Shown: positions 1 through 12,172, numbered from the stretch's first letter. The stretch is 64,000 bases of DNA from Cyrtodaria siliqua (GCA_037043455.1 JAWPHD010004380.1:62001-126000), one strand, 5' to 3'. Notes: a model not told the origin generated them from the letters alone. A program made the numbers and translations.

Positions 1-650
1 AATTTGACTCGTTAAGACAATAGGGGCTTTATCTTTCATTTGATCTTTACCAAACTTTAACAGATTGTTTATATAAATAAAAGCTCGGACAAGTTCAAAG
101 ACCAGTCAGATCGGACTAGTAACAACGGAGTTATGGCCCTTGATTTAGTTAAAAATGCTATATTTTGCGTCGTTAATATGACAGGGCCTTTATTTTTCAT
201 GCGATCTTTACGAAACTTTACCTGATTGTTTATATTAATGACAGCTCAAATAATTTCGAAAACCAGCCATATCGGACCAGTAACAGATGAGTTATGGCCC
301 TTGATTTAGTTAAAAATGCTATATTTTACCTCGTTAAGATGATAGGGCCTTCACTTTATGAAACTTTACTAGATTGTTAATATCAATGACAGTTTGCTCA
401 AGTTCGAAAACCAGCCATATCGGGCCAGTAACAATGTAGTTATGGCCCTTGATTTAGTTAAAAATCCCATATTTTGCCTCGTTAAAACAATAGGGCCTTC
501 ATCTTTCATTCGATTTTTAAGAAACTTTACCAGATTGTTAATATCAATGAAAGCTTGGACAAGTTCGAAAACCATCGAGATCGGACCATTTACATCGGAG
601 TCATGGCCCTTGATTTTCTGAAATATGCTATATCTTGGCCTCATTAAGAC
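1..650. repeat. Tandem ~155 bp repeat, family A
   Basis: About four diverged units. The marker TTATGGCCCTTGATTT recurs at about 131, 292 and 440, with a variant at 601, giving spacings of 148-161 bp. Each unit also holds a GATCTTTACCAAACTTT-like stretch and a GACAGCTC..AAGTTCGAAAACCAGCC block. The same family lies in reverse orientation at 18,610-18,830 and as diverged pieces at 20,385-21,080 and 26,690-27,310. Frames are broken throughout, so short ORFs here are not genes. I recall this motif from bivalve genomes; that part is memory, not something the sequence proves. Confidence 0.85.
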
Positions 651-1690
651 GAAAGGCCTTCATTTGGCCGGATTTTATTGAAACTTTGCAGGGATGATCA
701 GTACCAAGCCTAGTTGTACGTAGTCAACGTGTTCCAGTTGAATGATTTTGTCGGAGTTATTGCCCTTTAAAGGTTTTAATACACAAACTTTGTTCTGACT
801 AGTTCTCCTGAACCCCTGGCCGGATTAAACGAAACTTTTTAGGGATGATCTATTCTATGTCTAGTTGTGCAAATCATCGCCGTGTTCCGGTTGAATGTTT
901 TTTGTCGGAGTTATGGCCCTATAAAGGTTTTTAATACACAAACTTTGTTCTGACTAGTTCTCCTGAACCCCTGGCCGGATTTAAACGAAGCATTTTAGGG
1001 ATGATCAATTCCATGTCTAGTTGTACAAATCATTGCCGGTTGAATGATTTTTTGGCAGAATTATGGCCCTTTAAAGGTTTTAATACACAAACTGTGTCTG
1101 ATCTACTTCTCCTGAACCCCTCGCCAGATTTCAATGAAACTTTGCAGGGATGATCAGCACCAAGCCTAGTTGTGCATGTCATAGTCGCGTTCCGGTTTAC
1201 AGATATTTGGCAGGGTTATGGCACTTTAAAGGATTTTGACACAACATTTTTTTCCGGGCTAGTTATCCTGAACCCCTGGCTGGATATAGACGAAACTTGA
1301 CAAGGATGATCAGTATCAAGCCTAGTCGTGCATATCATCATCATATTTCGGTTGAATGATTTTTGGCAGATTGGTGACCCTTTAAATGTTTTAATACACA
1401 AACTTTGTCCAGATTAGTCTCTTCTGAACTCTTTGCCAGATTTTAACGAATCTTGGCGACGATGATCAGTACTAAGCCTAGTTGCACCTGTCATTGCCAT
1501 GTTCTGCTTGAATGAATTTTGGCAGAGTTATGAGCCCTTACAGGTTTTAATAGATAACTTTGTCTAGACTAGTTCTCCTGAACCTCTGGCTGGATTTCAA
1601 AGAAACTTTGCAGGGATGATCAGTACCAAGCCTAGTTGCATATGTCATCACCATGTTCCGGTTGAATGATTTTTGAAAGACTTATGACCC
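651..1690. repeat. Tandem ~155 bp repeat, family B
   Basis: About seven diverged units, each containing CAGGGATGATCAGTACCAAG, CCTAGTTGT, GTTCCGGTTGAATGATTTT, GTTATGGCCCTTTAAAGG and TCTCCTGAACCCCTGGC. It abuts family A directly and shares the words GTTATGGCCCTT, so the two may be distantly related. Fragments of the same family sit at about 6,510-6,720 and 8,595-8,705. Frames are interrupted in every unit. Confidence 0.85.
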
Positions 1691-1694
1691 CTTA

Positions 1695-3425
1695 TACATA
1701 AACTTTATCTTGAGCCAGGAAAATGTCCACAGGCCCTCTCGCGCCTCTAGTTTAATAGAAGAATGCCAGAAAGTTAACCATTGTGATAAGTTATTAGTGG
1801 TACATAAACTTGAATTTTGTGAAGTTTTAGAATCTAGTACATACACAACGTCCTTCTCCAGCAATGGTGTGGTTAGATAGGCAGATGTGATTGCTATTCC
1901 TAGTTCTGGAGTCTAAGTATTGATATAATGCAATCGTCAGACAACAATGATATTATTGGAGGCGCTGTATGGAGGAAATAATTAGTACGAAGATTCTGGA
2001 TTACCTTCTTAAGATATCATGCATTGTAAAATGTCGGCCGTGAAAGCAAGGAAAACATTTAACTCGTAAAATTTTAATACTATACGAAATCGATAATTTC
2101 AGAAATTGTTTTCATCCAAGCAGAAAGTGCATTTTATCAGTGCTTTCGCGATTACACAACTTAATACAGAAATCTACTAATAAATGGAAGGTGATTTTTT
2201 TATCACCGTTGACAATTAAAGTTAACTGTCTGGTCCTCATATCTCGCTGTAACTTGTTAAGACTCTGCACAATTAGTAAAATCATTACACTGATCATTGA
2301 TATAATGCAAAACCCAAATAAAATGGGTTTTATATTGGTCTAACATATGGTATACGACGCATATGACTACGTAGCTATCACGCCAATCTACCATATCACC
2401 AGTTCGTATTATTTTGTCATGCTATATAGTTATTATTTGGTCTTACACATTATCGTAATGCAATTGTGCAATTTGATGTAGTATGACAGTTTCCATTTAC
2501 ACTGTTGAAGTTTAATTTGCCCATGAATTCTTAAATGTTGAATGTGCTATTTAAATTCGATATTTTGATAATTCAACCATGCCATTATTTCGCCTCTATT
2601 GTTACGTTTTACTGATCAACTAGATACTCGTATATTCATATTTAAATCAGTAATTAACAATATAATTAGTTTATTATTCTTTCTGACTCTAGAATTGGAT
2701 AATTGGACCTCAGCATTAACCATTAACTGACATACATTTTGCGCTTGACCTTTCAATCATGCTGCACCATGTTTTGCAGTTTAACAATGATAATTGTACA
2801 TCGTTTCAAAATAATGTAACCATCCAGAACCGTTCATATAAATACACCTATGCATTTAATATGTTGAATGAAATAACATGTACTTGAAGGTGACTTTTAT
2901 AGAACTATATAATATGCTACGCAAAATCCCGGCAATTGTTGGGATTCCACATAATCTATATATATATTTATATAAAACCTGTATAATTGGCAGGTGTACC
3001 GCCATGAAACAGGTTATGGTGAATACTCTATATTGATTGCAAAATATACCATAATGCATCTAAAAAGATCTGTATACCAGTATTGAAAACCAATCTATAT
3101 CGTTTCAAAAATTATATTGTATATATGCATATCATATATCGTTGATAGATCGTATAGGCAGTCGATTATCACTAGTTACTTATTATGTACTTGGTTACTC
3201 AATATTATTCCTTTGATACTGACCTAATAATTTTATTAATGGTTTGTTTTGCAAATGGAAAAACTAAATGCTGCATGTATATTTGTATCGTAAAAAGTTT
3301 ATCTTATCTGTTAAAATCTAGGACATATGTAGTTAGATAAATAGCCGTCCTCGAGCTTAACGTCCTCTTAAACAAGACACATATAATCGAATCGATATTA
3401 CTCCACGAACCTTGTTTTTCTACAA
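1695..3425. other. AT-rich stretch without a recognised gene
   Basis: I see no long open frame, no convincing splice-bounded exon and no repeat matching another part of the window. It contains short AT runs (for example near 2,955-2,975). Short ORFs on both strands lack family signatures. Confidence 0.6.
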
Positions 3426-3427
3426 TC

Positions 3428-3530
3428 GATATGTGTGTATGCGTGTATACGTGTGTGTGTATACATGTGTGAGTGTGTGTGTGTGTGCGCATGTGTTTGT
3501 GTTAGCGTGTGCGCGTGCGTGGGTGCGTAC
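3428..3530. repeat. GT-rich microsatellite
   Basis: An imperfect (GT)n / (TGTGTA)n / (GTGC)n stretch, followed by a TGGATGGATGCATGTATGG-type degenerate TGG repeat to about 3,600. The short Cys/Val-rich and His/Thr-rich ORFs read through it on both strands are translation artefacts of the repeat. Confidence 0.9.
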
Positions 3531-3609
3531 GTGGATGGATGCATGTATGGCTGCTTGTATGGTTGGTTGCATAGTTTAATTCCGAATGCATGGTTGAATG
3601 TACGGCTGG

Positions 3610-5780
3610 ATTTGGCTGTGGATTAAACCTAACTTTTAACAATCATTCAGCTATATCCCTACGGTTTGTACTTAAAGCAGTGATATAGTACTGTCACACT
3701 TGAATACTACTACATAGACATTACATGATACCCAAACCCAGTCACATTATTATACTGACACCGGACTGACCAGCCCTATCATTACACTCTCTATATACAA
3801 ATCACTTACACATATGTGCAATACTTTTCTTACAAATATAATTCCACGACAAAAAATAACAAAAAAATCAGCCTTGTTCTCAAAGTTTTCTTTCTCATGT
3901 CCGCCTTATGTCACCTGTGTCCCCGATTGTTCATTTAGCGTCCCAGTCGTCTGTCTGTGGGGATATTTGATGTGTTTTTATTAAGACGGAAACATATTAC
4001 ATAATCGTACTAGTATACTGCCCAGGCAAATACATCACTGAATGCTCTAGTCTGTTTTTTATTTTTCTATCTATTTTTTTTGTATAAATGTATGGATCTA
4101 TAATTATTAATTGTAACACAAACTATCATCGAATCCATTAATACAGTTGTTATTAAAATAGTATTTATTGTCATCGAATGATAGCCATCAAGGACACAGT
4201 AAGGATATGATTTCCTTCCGTGACATTTTCCTGAATTATGGATTATACGTTAGGTGGTTACCCGATATAGAGTGTTAATGCGAATAAACACATCATAATA
4301 TACTTCAAAGTACATGTCTGACTTTACTTCCTTGTCATAAAATCCTGGAGTTGACTGTGTTCTGACAAATTTCCTGTTCAATTTCCATGCCTACACTAAA
4401 AAGTTGAACAGGAAATATAGCATTCAAGGACCGCAGTCAACCACAAAAACGCACAGAAACAAACAATAACTTCAACGATGAATAAAAGGCGTGATATAAC
4501 ATCCCAAACATCAAAGGTTGACAACTGGACTACCTTCTTGGACACGTTTCCATTCATGATCACATGTACTATGTATTTGTAAATAATGCTGCTACGGCCA
4601 GAAATAAGCCTTCTATCGTTCTAATGAAACTGGGCTGAATCGTTTTTAATATATTTATTACAGGCAAACCAACGGGTTAAACAGTATATATGACCAGTAA
4701 TTGTGTTGACAAACATATTCCTCATACACGTTATCCAATTATGAGATATTTTTTCCTATTCGAAATACCAACCGGATCGCTTCGGTGGAGAAGTTAATTT
4801 TTTATTTAACTTTGAAAGTCGCCATTTTTATTCTTGACAAGGCTACTGTCTACCAGCTGTATTTACTTTATCCCCTGTTACTTTCTAACTTGTTAATTTT
4901 ATGTATTTTCGTAATACTTTATTCTAACACATACGCATGAGTGGCAATCATTGATGCATAACACGCCATAATGAGTCATGTTTAACTAATTCTGATAAAC
5001 GATGTAGCTCATACTAGTATGGTATTGCTACCATACTAGTGTCGAATTTGAATAAAATCAAGATATAAAAGTCGATAATTCTCAAAACGCAGTCAACCAT
5101 AGTAGATACAAATTCGAAAGATAAATGTAGCAATCACATAATGCAGTGAACCACAGTAGATAAAACAGTCGCAGATGATCTAGACTACGTATTCATTTTG
5201 CATGTTTAAAAATTCGAGTGAACAATTGGAAGGTTGTGTGTGCATAAACATTCCCTGACGTTTCTAGTCGTCGTTTGCATATTTGGTAATCTGTAGTATC
5301 TAAACTAAAAGAAGAACAAAATACCTAGACGGAGACGTGAGAATCATGGCTGTTGTGATAGTCAGTGTCATTCAGACCCTGTGTATACCGAATGTGTCTA
5401 GGATATTTGTGTATGACTCATGTTTCAGGAGACTTCCAGACATATTTTTCTTGAATGTTTATCTTTCGAAACATCTTGTGCTCTTTTGTTTCCATATAAT
5501 TTTGGAAACTTAACCCTGCGGTCGCCAAGTGTTAAGCATACTTGACTCGAGTCCAAGAAATCACGTGTATGATTCCAATGGGGTCACATCCCGGATTTTT
5601 CAAACAAACTCCCGCAGTATCTTACTTGGGCATGGTACTGTGAATATAGGTCATCCTTCGGAGGAATGTAAAGTAGTTTGTCCAGTGTACAGGGAGAACT
5701 ATACCCTGTGCAATATCTCTCTGAATTTCTGTGTTAAGCAGTGATACAAAACCAGGGCCCTATATGAATTATATAGAGAT
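3610..5780. other. AT-rich stretch, one retroelement tail, no clear gene
   Basis: Apart from the minus-strand retroelement 3' tail at 4,393-4,545, no repeat or gene could be assigned. An ATGGCTG start at 5,345 opens a 57-codon frame with a hydrophobic N-terminus, but there is no further support. The run at 5,529-5,744 has no ATG at its start and no family signature. Confidence 0.5.
4393..4545 (-). mobile_element. 3' UTR fragment of Penelope-like element
   Basis: Read on the minus strand, this matches the 3' untranslated consensus of the RT element at 19,674-20,115: a TTGTCAACC-like start, GTTTGTTTCTGTG, TTTTTGTGGTTGACTG, CCTTGAATGCTA and a terminal CCTGTYCRAYTTTTT. It is one of nine copies in the window. 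There is no coding sequence; it is a 5'-truncated insertion, diverged by roughly one base in eight by eye. Confidence 0.7.
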
Positions 5781-5782
5781 TA

Positions 5783-5940
5783 TTTAACTGCTGGGATCGA
5801 TTATAGGGAAATCCTTCACAAGAGGTAGGCGTGTAGTTTTTTTCACGAACGAGCGCATGCGAGTGAGTAAAAAAAGCAAAGCACGTCTACCATCAAGTAA
5901 ATCATTACCCATAGTCGATCCCAGCAGTTAAATAATCTAT
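5783..5940. mobile_element. Foldback (inverted-repeat) element
   Basis: The outer arms, GATTATTTAACTGCTGGGAT at about 5,783 and its reverse complement near 5,940, are nearly perfect. They enclose a second stem, GTAGGCGTG..TTTTTT against AAAAAA..CACGTCTAC, around a centre containing CACGAACGAGCGCATGCGAG. The element is therefore almost one long palindrome. No transposase frame is present, so it is best described as a non-autonomous foldback MITE. Two CRE-type sites follow at 5,978-6,005. Confidence 0.75.
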
Positions 5941-5977
5941 TTATTACATTTTAAATTACGTTATCGGCGGATGATGT

Positions 5978-6005
5978 TGACGTCAGCAACACTTTATTGA
6001 CGTCA
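5978..6005. promoter_or_regulatory. CRE-type TGACGTCA sites
   Basis: A full palindromic CRE (TGACGTCA) lies at 5,998-6,005 and a TTGACGTCAG copy at 5,978-5,987. The octamer is the known CREB/ATF binding site. A similar cluster precedes the foldback element at 39 kb, so these sites may be part of the mobile element and not host promoter elements. Confidence 0.45.
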
Positions 6006-6009
6006 CGAC

Positions 6010-7210
6010 TCAACGTCGCAACGTTAGTTATTATTGTGTTCTGAGTTAGTTATTAATATTTAGCGATAATGATTATTCTTGCACTGAGTTCAAACACCTG
6101 CGCCTCTTTTAGCCATGTTGACGTAAAGAGAAAGTTGAAGTCTTCGGTGATGCCGAATAATTAAAAATAGACTGAATACAACATTTTTGTTCCTGAAGGA
6201 TTTACTTTCCAGTGAAAAAAATAAACTTGATAACCAGTCACATTAAGCCAATCTCAATTGCTCGCTTATTTGAGAATTGACTGGAAACGGCGATGCATTC
6301 CGTTTGATATTGGCCGTCTTTACGGTAATGGATAAAATATGATATGCTGACAAAAACGGTTATTTTGCGTAATTAATTTGTTAAACATTTTACGCACCAA
6401 TAGGGTAATTTAATTGTGTATTTAGCCTAATTTAGGGAGTTTTAACTGGGAATTTACGCAAATACGTTGCTTATCTGTAGCTCTGTTCTGTGACGTTTCA
6501 TGTCATAGAACTATACCAAGCCTAGTTGCACTGTCATTGTTGTGTACTGGTTAATGATATTGAGTTCTTTAAAGTTTTAATACACAAACTTTGTCACAAT
6601 TCTGTTCTCTTGATACAATGGCAGGGATGATTAGTGCCATGTGTAGTTGTGCGCATGTCATTGTTGTGTTCCAGTTGAATGACTTTTGGCGGTGTTATGC
6701 CCCATTAAAGGACATAATATCATGCTTCCCATACCGGGAAAAAGTTCAGAACTTTTTAAAAATTGTATTTAATTTAATGTAATTTTAATTTTTAAAAATT
6801 GTAAAGACTGACATTTAAAAAAGGACAGAATGATTATGAATGCATGCATTTATAATAAGAAAATACCAAAATGCAGACTCTTGTCACCATTTAGTATTTT
6901 CATTAAATGCATTTCAATATGCTAACATGCAGAGAAATAAAATAAATAGCAATATATTTAAAAAATGTAAGGCTAAACTGAGGCATATACAAGTTCAACT
7001 AACACAAGTTCCAAAGAATCTAGAAAGATCGCTCTGCAAATTCAGAAATACTAAATACACCAATATTTTGAGTAATCACACCTTTTGTATTGTTTCATGT
7101 TGATTGAACAATCAACCATAAAATGAACCCAATTCAGAAACAGCCGATTAAACACCGGTTCACACTTGCCATTGTTCCAGTTTACGCTACCGTGTGTACA
7201 ACTAATTAGT
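6010..7210. other. Mostly unique AT-rich DNA with a family B fragment
   Basis: Positions 6,510-6,720 hold a diverged family B tandem unit (TACCAAGCCTAGTTGCA, CAGGGATGATTAGTGCC, GTGTTCCAGTTGAATGA). The remainder shows no gene or recognisable repeat. The frames at 6,591-6,782 and 6,840-7,103 carry no domain signature. Confidence 0.55.
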
Positions 7211-7216
7211 AGGCAC

Positions 7217-7532
7217 TTAAAGGGACACATGGCAATCTTGCAGTATTTGAAATGGGTGTCACAATTTATATATCCAGTATCATTTTTACTTTTACCCTGG
7301 TTACATTTAAATAAATCAAATTTTAAGTATTCACTATTTCGTCTTATTATACTATAAGTTTTAATATATTACTGGTGCAATAATATAAAAGAAAATAATA
7401 ATATGCAAAAACAAATGGCTTAATAGAATTCTTATAATTAACATTAATGATTGAACAAATGCAATTTATGTAGAAAAACTAACGGGACGCTGCTAGATTT
7501 TGAAAACTCAAGATTGCCATGTGTTCCTTTAA
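7217..7532. mobile_element. piggyBac-type MITE with TTAA flanks
   Basis: The element is bounded by TTAA at 7,217-7,220 and 7,529-7,532. Its terminal inverted repeat is AGGGACACATGGCAATCTTG, matched on the right by CAAGATTGCCATGTGTTCCT (one mismatch). The ~270 bp interior is AT-rich with no transposase. A TTAA target duplication is the hallmark of piggyBac-superfamily elements; the superfamily call rests on that alone. Related half-copies lie at 37,450-37,605 and 61,888-62,090 (minus). Confidence 0.75.
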
Positions 7533-8590
7533 CACTTATCAGTGATCGTAAAGTTCAAAAACACAGACGGGCTGAGTATCTCTGGCTAATTCGTAAGCAA
7601 ACATTTTCAAATTTTCTGTTTTGATCAGCCATTTTGGCCGCTAGAGGGCGCCACATTATTTGATGTTTTACCCGGCTCGATCACGCAGTTAAATCTGTGA
7701 ATAATGTCACAACTTTATATGACAGATAATATTGAGCGCGGGGACACAAACCAGTTGATTGACAGCAAGAGGCGTAACAGTGGGCGGAGTCTTATCGCAC
7801 CGACAATTTGACAGTGGTTTTCAATACACGCTGACATAATTAGTTTATCGATCTAAATTGATTGTCACTAATTAGCTAAAACACTCAGCGGGATAGTGGC
7901 TTATAAACAGTGAAAGACTTTGTGAATTAGAATTCGGGATTTTCCGAGATCTTTTAGACAAAATCGGTCGGAAATTTGGATTCGCCAGACCGCCGATGTC
8001 TGGCGAATTTGGTGTGTATTTCTTACGGTTTTCATTCGCCAGTTCAGGTTATTTTTCACATATGGCGATTTGGGGAATGGCCTAGTAAGCCCATACAAAT
8101 TAACCATTGGTATTCGTGAACAATCGTAAAGATGTGTTAATGCTCTGATCAATGAAATGTGAACCCCAAATTGTTCTTTTGTTTTCGATCGCTGTCGTAC
8201 AAATTCGTTACCTCACCGGTTGACTCATAAAATATGTTGACGATTTTAGTCGAGTATTTTCTAATAAAACTCGCAATGTTCCGTCGTATATGCAAGCGTC
8301 TAATCATTTAAATCGATAAAGCATGTCGTCTGAGAACAAGTTAAATGTCAACACTAAATTTCCTTCATAGGAGGGAGAACGGCCTAAAAAACAGCGGGTT
8401 AAAGTCAATACTTGTCAAAAACAATAAACTAACATCTTGTGTGGTGTCACATATTAGTACTGCGAACAATTTAACGTTTTTGCAACAACGGTGTCGGACA
8501 AACACTGGTATAAATTGTCCTTGAAAACAGTGGGAAAACCTGGAAAAGACCTTGAGTTTTGTTCTCAAAAAACTGTGGGAACCCTGTCAT
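7533..8590. other. Unique DNA with a perfect 11 bp hairpin
   Basis: No gene is recognised. At about 7,979-8,008 the sequence ATTCGCCAGAC, a 7 nt loop, then GTCTGGCGAAT forms a perfect stem; CATTCGCCAGTTC recurs about 30 bp downstream. The minus-strand frame at 7,901-8,152 simply spans this hairpin. Confidence 0.5.
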
Positions 8591-8709
8591 ACATTAACTT
8601 TGTACAGACTAGTTCTCCTGCTACCCTGGCTGGCATTCAACAACTAGTGACCTATATCATTGCCATGTGCCGGTTGAATGAATGTTGAAAATGTGTTACG
8701 GTCCCCTGC

Positions 8710-9160
8710 ACATTTAGCCAGTAGAGCATCCACAGACTCTTTCACCTCTTGTCTTCACCGTATTTTCAATATTATAACAGAGATACCAAACTTGGTATGT
8801 GGATACATCTTGGGATAGCTGTGTGTCGCATACCAAAATAAGGCCACTGTGACTTTGACCTTGACCTGTGACCTCTGTCATAGAAAATGCTTGTCCAGGC
8901 CGTATTTTCAATACTATAACACTAAGTCTTAGAGATAGCAAACTTTGTATTTAGATACATCTTGGGATAGCGATGTGTCGCGTACCAGAATAAGGTAATT
9001 GTGACCTTGACCTGTGACCTCTGTCATAGAAAATGCTTGTCCGGAACATATTTTCAATACAATAACACTTAGAAATACCAAACTTGGTATGTTAATACAT
9101 CTTGGGATAGCGGTGTGTCGCATACCAAAATAAGGTCACCGTGACCTCTGTCATACCGCA
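8710..9160. repeat. Tandem ~145 bp repeat with nuclear-receptor-like half sites
   Basis: About three units, each with TATTTTCAATACTATAACAC, ATACCAAACTTGGTATGT, CATCTTGGGATAGCGGTGTG and GTGACCTTGACCTGTGACCT. The last word read on the minus strand is AGGTCACAGGTCAAGGTCA: two AGGTCA half-sites spaced by one base (DR1) followed directly by a third. The inner ACCAAACTTGGT is a short palindrome. Frames shift between units. Confidence 0.85.
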
Positions 9161-9260
9161 AACATTGTGAGAAGCATCAGTATGAAGTGGAAATGCGCAT
9201 ATACATGAAGTCATGGGGTATGCGTTTGCAAGGGTATTAATAACCTTCTGTGATAGTTAT

Positions 9261-10417
9261 GGTTCCCCCACACAAAGTGTGTAGGGGAGCCTTATTGATT
9301 TTGTGCTGTCCGTCTGTCTGTGTCACAAACGATGTCCGATCAATAACTAGAGAATGGTTGGACCTAGGGTCCTCAAACTTAGAAGGATGGTTGATCATGA
9401 CCATTAGATGACCCTATTGATTTTGGGGTCACTAGGTCAAAGGTCAAGGTCGCGGTGACATTGACTATCAAAACGATTCCGATCAATAACTACAGAATGG
9501 TTAGACCTAGGGTCTTCAAACTTGGAAGGATGGTTGGTCATGACCAGTAGATGACCCCTATTGATTTTGGGGTCACTAGGTCAAAGGTCAAGGTCGCGGT
9601 GACATTGACTATCAAAACGATATCCGATCAATAACTACACAATGGTTGGACCTAGGGTCCTCAAATTTGGAAGGATGGTTGGTCATGACCAGTAGATGAC
9701 CCTATTGATTTTGGGGTCACTAGATCAAAGGTCAAGGTCGCGGTGACATTGACTATCAAAACGATATCCGATCAATAACTACACAATGGTTAGACATAGG
9801 GTCCTCAAACTTGGAAGGATGGTTTGTCATGACCAGTAGATGACCCCTATTGATTTTGGGGTCACTAGGTAAAGGTCAATATCGTGATGACATTGACTAT
9901 CAAATCGATGTTCACTAGGTCAAAGGTCAAGGTCGCGGTGACATTGACTATCAAACGATGTCTGATCAATAACTAGAGAATGGTTGGACCTAGGGTTCTC
10001 AAAATTGTAAGGATGGTTGGTCATGACCAGCAGATGACTCCTATTGATTTTGGGGTCACTAGGTCAAAGGTCAAGGTCGCGGCGACATTGACTATCAAAA
10101 CGATGTCCAATCAATAACTAGAGAATGGTTGGACCTAGGGTCCTCAAACTTGGAAGGATGGTTGGTCATGAACAGAACATGACCCCTATTGATATTAAAA
10201 CGATCCCCAATCAATAATAAAACAATGTCCAATCAATAACTAGAGAATGGTTGGACCTAGTATCCTCAAACTTGGAAGGATGGTTGACCAGTAAATATTA
10301 CTGATACAGATAGTAAATACAGTCACAGGGATATTGAATATCAAAACGATCTCAGATCAATGAGAACGGTTGGACCTAGAGTCGTCATTTATGTCTGTTC
10401 GGGCGAGTGGGGGAGCC
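9261..10417. mobile_element. Inverted-terminus element containing a ~145 bp tandem array
   Basis: The left end is GGTTCCCCCACAC followed by its own partner, forming a hairpin to 9,291. The right end at 10,407-10,417 is GTGGGGGAGCC, the inverted match of the left terminus. Between them lie about seven units marked by GATCAATAACTAGAGAATGG, TTGGACCTAGGGTCCTCAAA, TTGGAAGGATGGTTGGTCAT and ACTAGGTCAAAGGTCAAGG. Most units carry a perfect AGGTCAAAGGTCA (DR1). Later units are shortened. No transposase is seen, so it looks like a non-autonomous DNA element whose interior expanded as a satellite. Confidence 0.7.
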
Positions 10418-10419
10418 AT

Positions 10420-11420
10420 ACGTTTTTGGACAATAACAATTTCTAGTTTTAGTTTGACATTCTTTTGATCTACATCTTTATTAATTTCGCTTAGTTTTGT
10501 ACACTCTTTTTGTGATGTCTGGGCGATCTCTGTAGTGTAAGGAAACACGCTTGTCTTTCCAGAAAAGAGATTCAAGTTCAAGTCTTGGCAGGGACCTGAC
10601 ACACTGAGTTGTACATACAATTATTTTTTTCCACATCAGTAATGTTGTTTTTGTACAGCATGAACTTAAAAATATGTACATTGGATAGTCATTCATCATA
10701 TTATTACCGTATGTAAATTGTAATTATTCATACATATTCAGAGTGTGTTTTTATATAATTGTGCTTTAAAAATATTATTTATAGTCAAAAGAATACATAT
10801 AGCCGGAATACATATTTATAGCCTAAATCACCTATAGCGAATTGTCGGTTTTAACGAAGGTCCTTTTTGTCCAGCTCCTCCAGTCTTTGCTTAATATAAA
10901 AATAGCGAATATAGCACTTTCTTGGTTATAGCAAAGCACTTAAATTGGACATTTAGTTTCAAATAAAAAACTTTCTATCTTTATTTTGCTTTTCCATTTT
11001 GTTTCCTGCCATTGCTACACCAAATAGAACTCGCTATTAATTTTACACAAACAAACCACACATGATGCTCTTATTCCAATGCAATGAATTAAAACAAATA
11101 TATTCTACAATTTTCATTCTTATTGCCGCTCGTCGTCATAGTATATATTGTATACTATGACTTTTCTTGTTAACACTAAATAGGCATTTGTCCATAACAA
11201 GCGTGCACACACAAACTCATCAAGCGCTAAATAACAAGTCGAGATATGGTTGTTTGTGGTGAAGTATTAGTTTCATATTGATAACATACAGTAGGCCGAT
11301 TACACCAGGCAATGTTAATTTACACGTGCAACAAGATGGACTACATATTTATTGATATTTGACTTGCGTTCAAATATGTTAAGTTATTTTGCCTCATAAT
11401 AAATGGTAGTTAGTATACTA
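10420..11420. other. AT-rich stretch without a recognised gene
   Basis: The minus-strand frames at 10,357-10,699 overlap the end of the preceding repeat element and carry no domain signature. Nothing else recognisable was found. Confidence 0.5.
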
Positions 11421-11424
11421 TTTT

Positions 11425-11720
11425 CTCAAGTGGCGTTATAGTTCAGTTGAAAAAGCACCAGACTTGAACTCAGAAGTTCGTGTGTTCGAACCCCGGAAGA
11501 GGCTATGTTTTTGTTTTCCTGTAAAAATTACTGTTACCTGTGTATAGGTACGATGTGCACTGGTCGATGTATATACAGAAAATGATTTCCTGCGCTATAT
11601 TTACTCGCTTAAATACCCGATTTCGACATGAGCTGGTGAACATGAAGTTACAAATAAAGACACGCCTACAAAGAAGAAATCGATTGATATAGAGACTCTG
11701 TAGCTTTAATGACATTAAAC
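11425..11720 (+). mobile_element. tRNA-derived SINE, degraded head
   Basis: Positions 11,430-11,505 resemble a tRNA gene: an A-box-like TAGTTCAGTTGAAAAAGC, an anticodon-region CTTGAAC and a B-box-like TGTTCGAACCCC. The anticodon and T stems do not pair, so it is not a functional tRNA. The body ends with a ~110 bp block (ACCCGATTTCGACATGA .. TACAAATAAAGACA .. GTAGCTTTAA) that recurs at 33,240-33,362 next to another tRNA-like head. Confidence 0.6.
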
Positions 11721-11729
11721 TGTGTACAC

Positions 11730-12172
11730 TGATACTAAAACGTAATCGATATTTAAACTATAGATTTGGAATCCAAGTTGTTCTAAATTTAGTAACGATA
11801 TAATGTTGATATGGCATATAAATGGTCGAGTTTGGAACAATTACAAAGTATAGTTATTTTTAAAAGTTTTGGCAAAACAGATTGGCAAGGTTCCATCTAG
11901 AAACTATATAAGTTGAAGAATGGGCTTCACGGGGGTTAACTGGATTCAGCTTACCTCAGGTTTAGCAAAAATTGAACAGATATCATGTCATGAAATTCAT
12001 GCAATTCTATTTTATAATAATGATACGGCGATACTTAAAACTTTTACAGATTTTATAAACAAATATCTTAATAAAAGAAAAGATGAAATGAATTTGTCTA
12101 TTGATAATATGTGTTGAATTATGTTTTCTGCTTTGTTGTTGTTGTTGTTTTTCTTCTTTATGAAATAGCTAA
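11730..12172. other. AT-rich DNA before the satellite
   Basis: A 65-codon frame opens at ATGGGCTTCACG (11,920) and ends at 12,117. It has no recognised domain and could be chance. A (GTT)n run lies at 12,133-12,150, just upstream of the 268 bp array. Confidence 0.4.

Noticed and set aside
5345..5744. Possible small gene start at ATGGCTG (5,345) and the 71-codon run at 5,529
   Set aside because: The first frame is only 57 codons with no donor at a convincing site. The second lacks an ATG and family signature.
10357..10699. Two overlapping minus-strand ORFs
   Set aside because: They start in the end of an inverted-terminus repeat element and have no domain or splice evidence.
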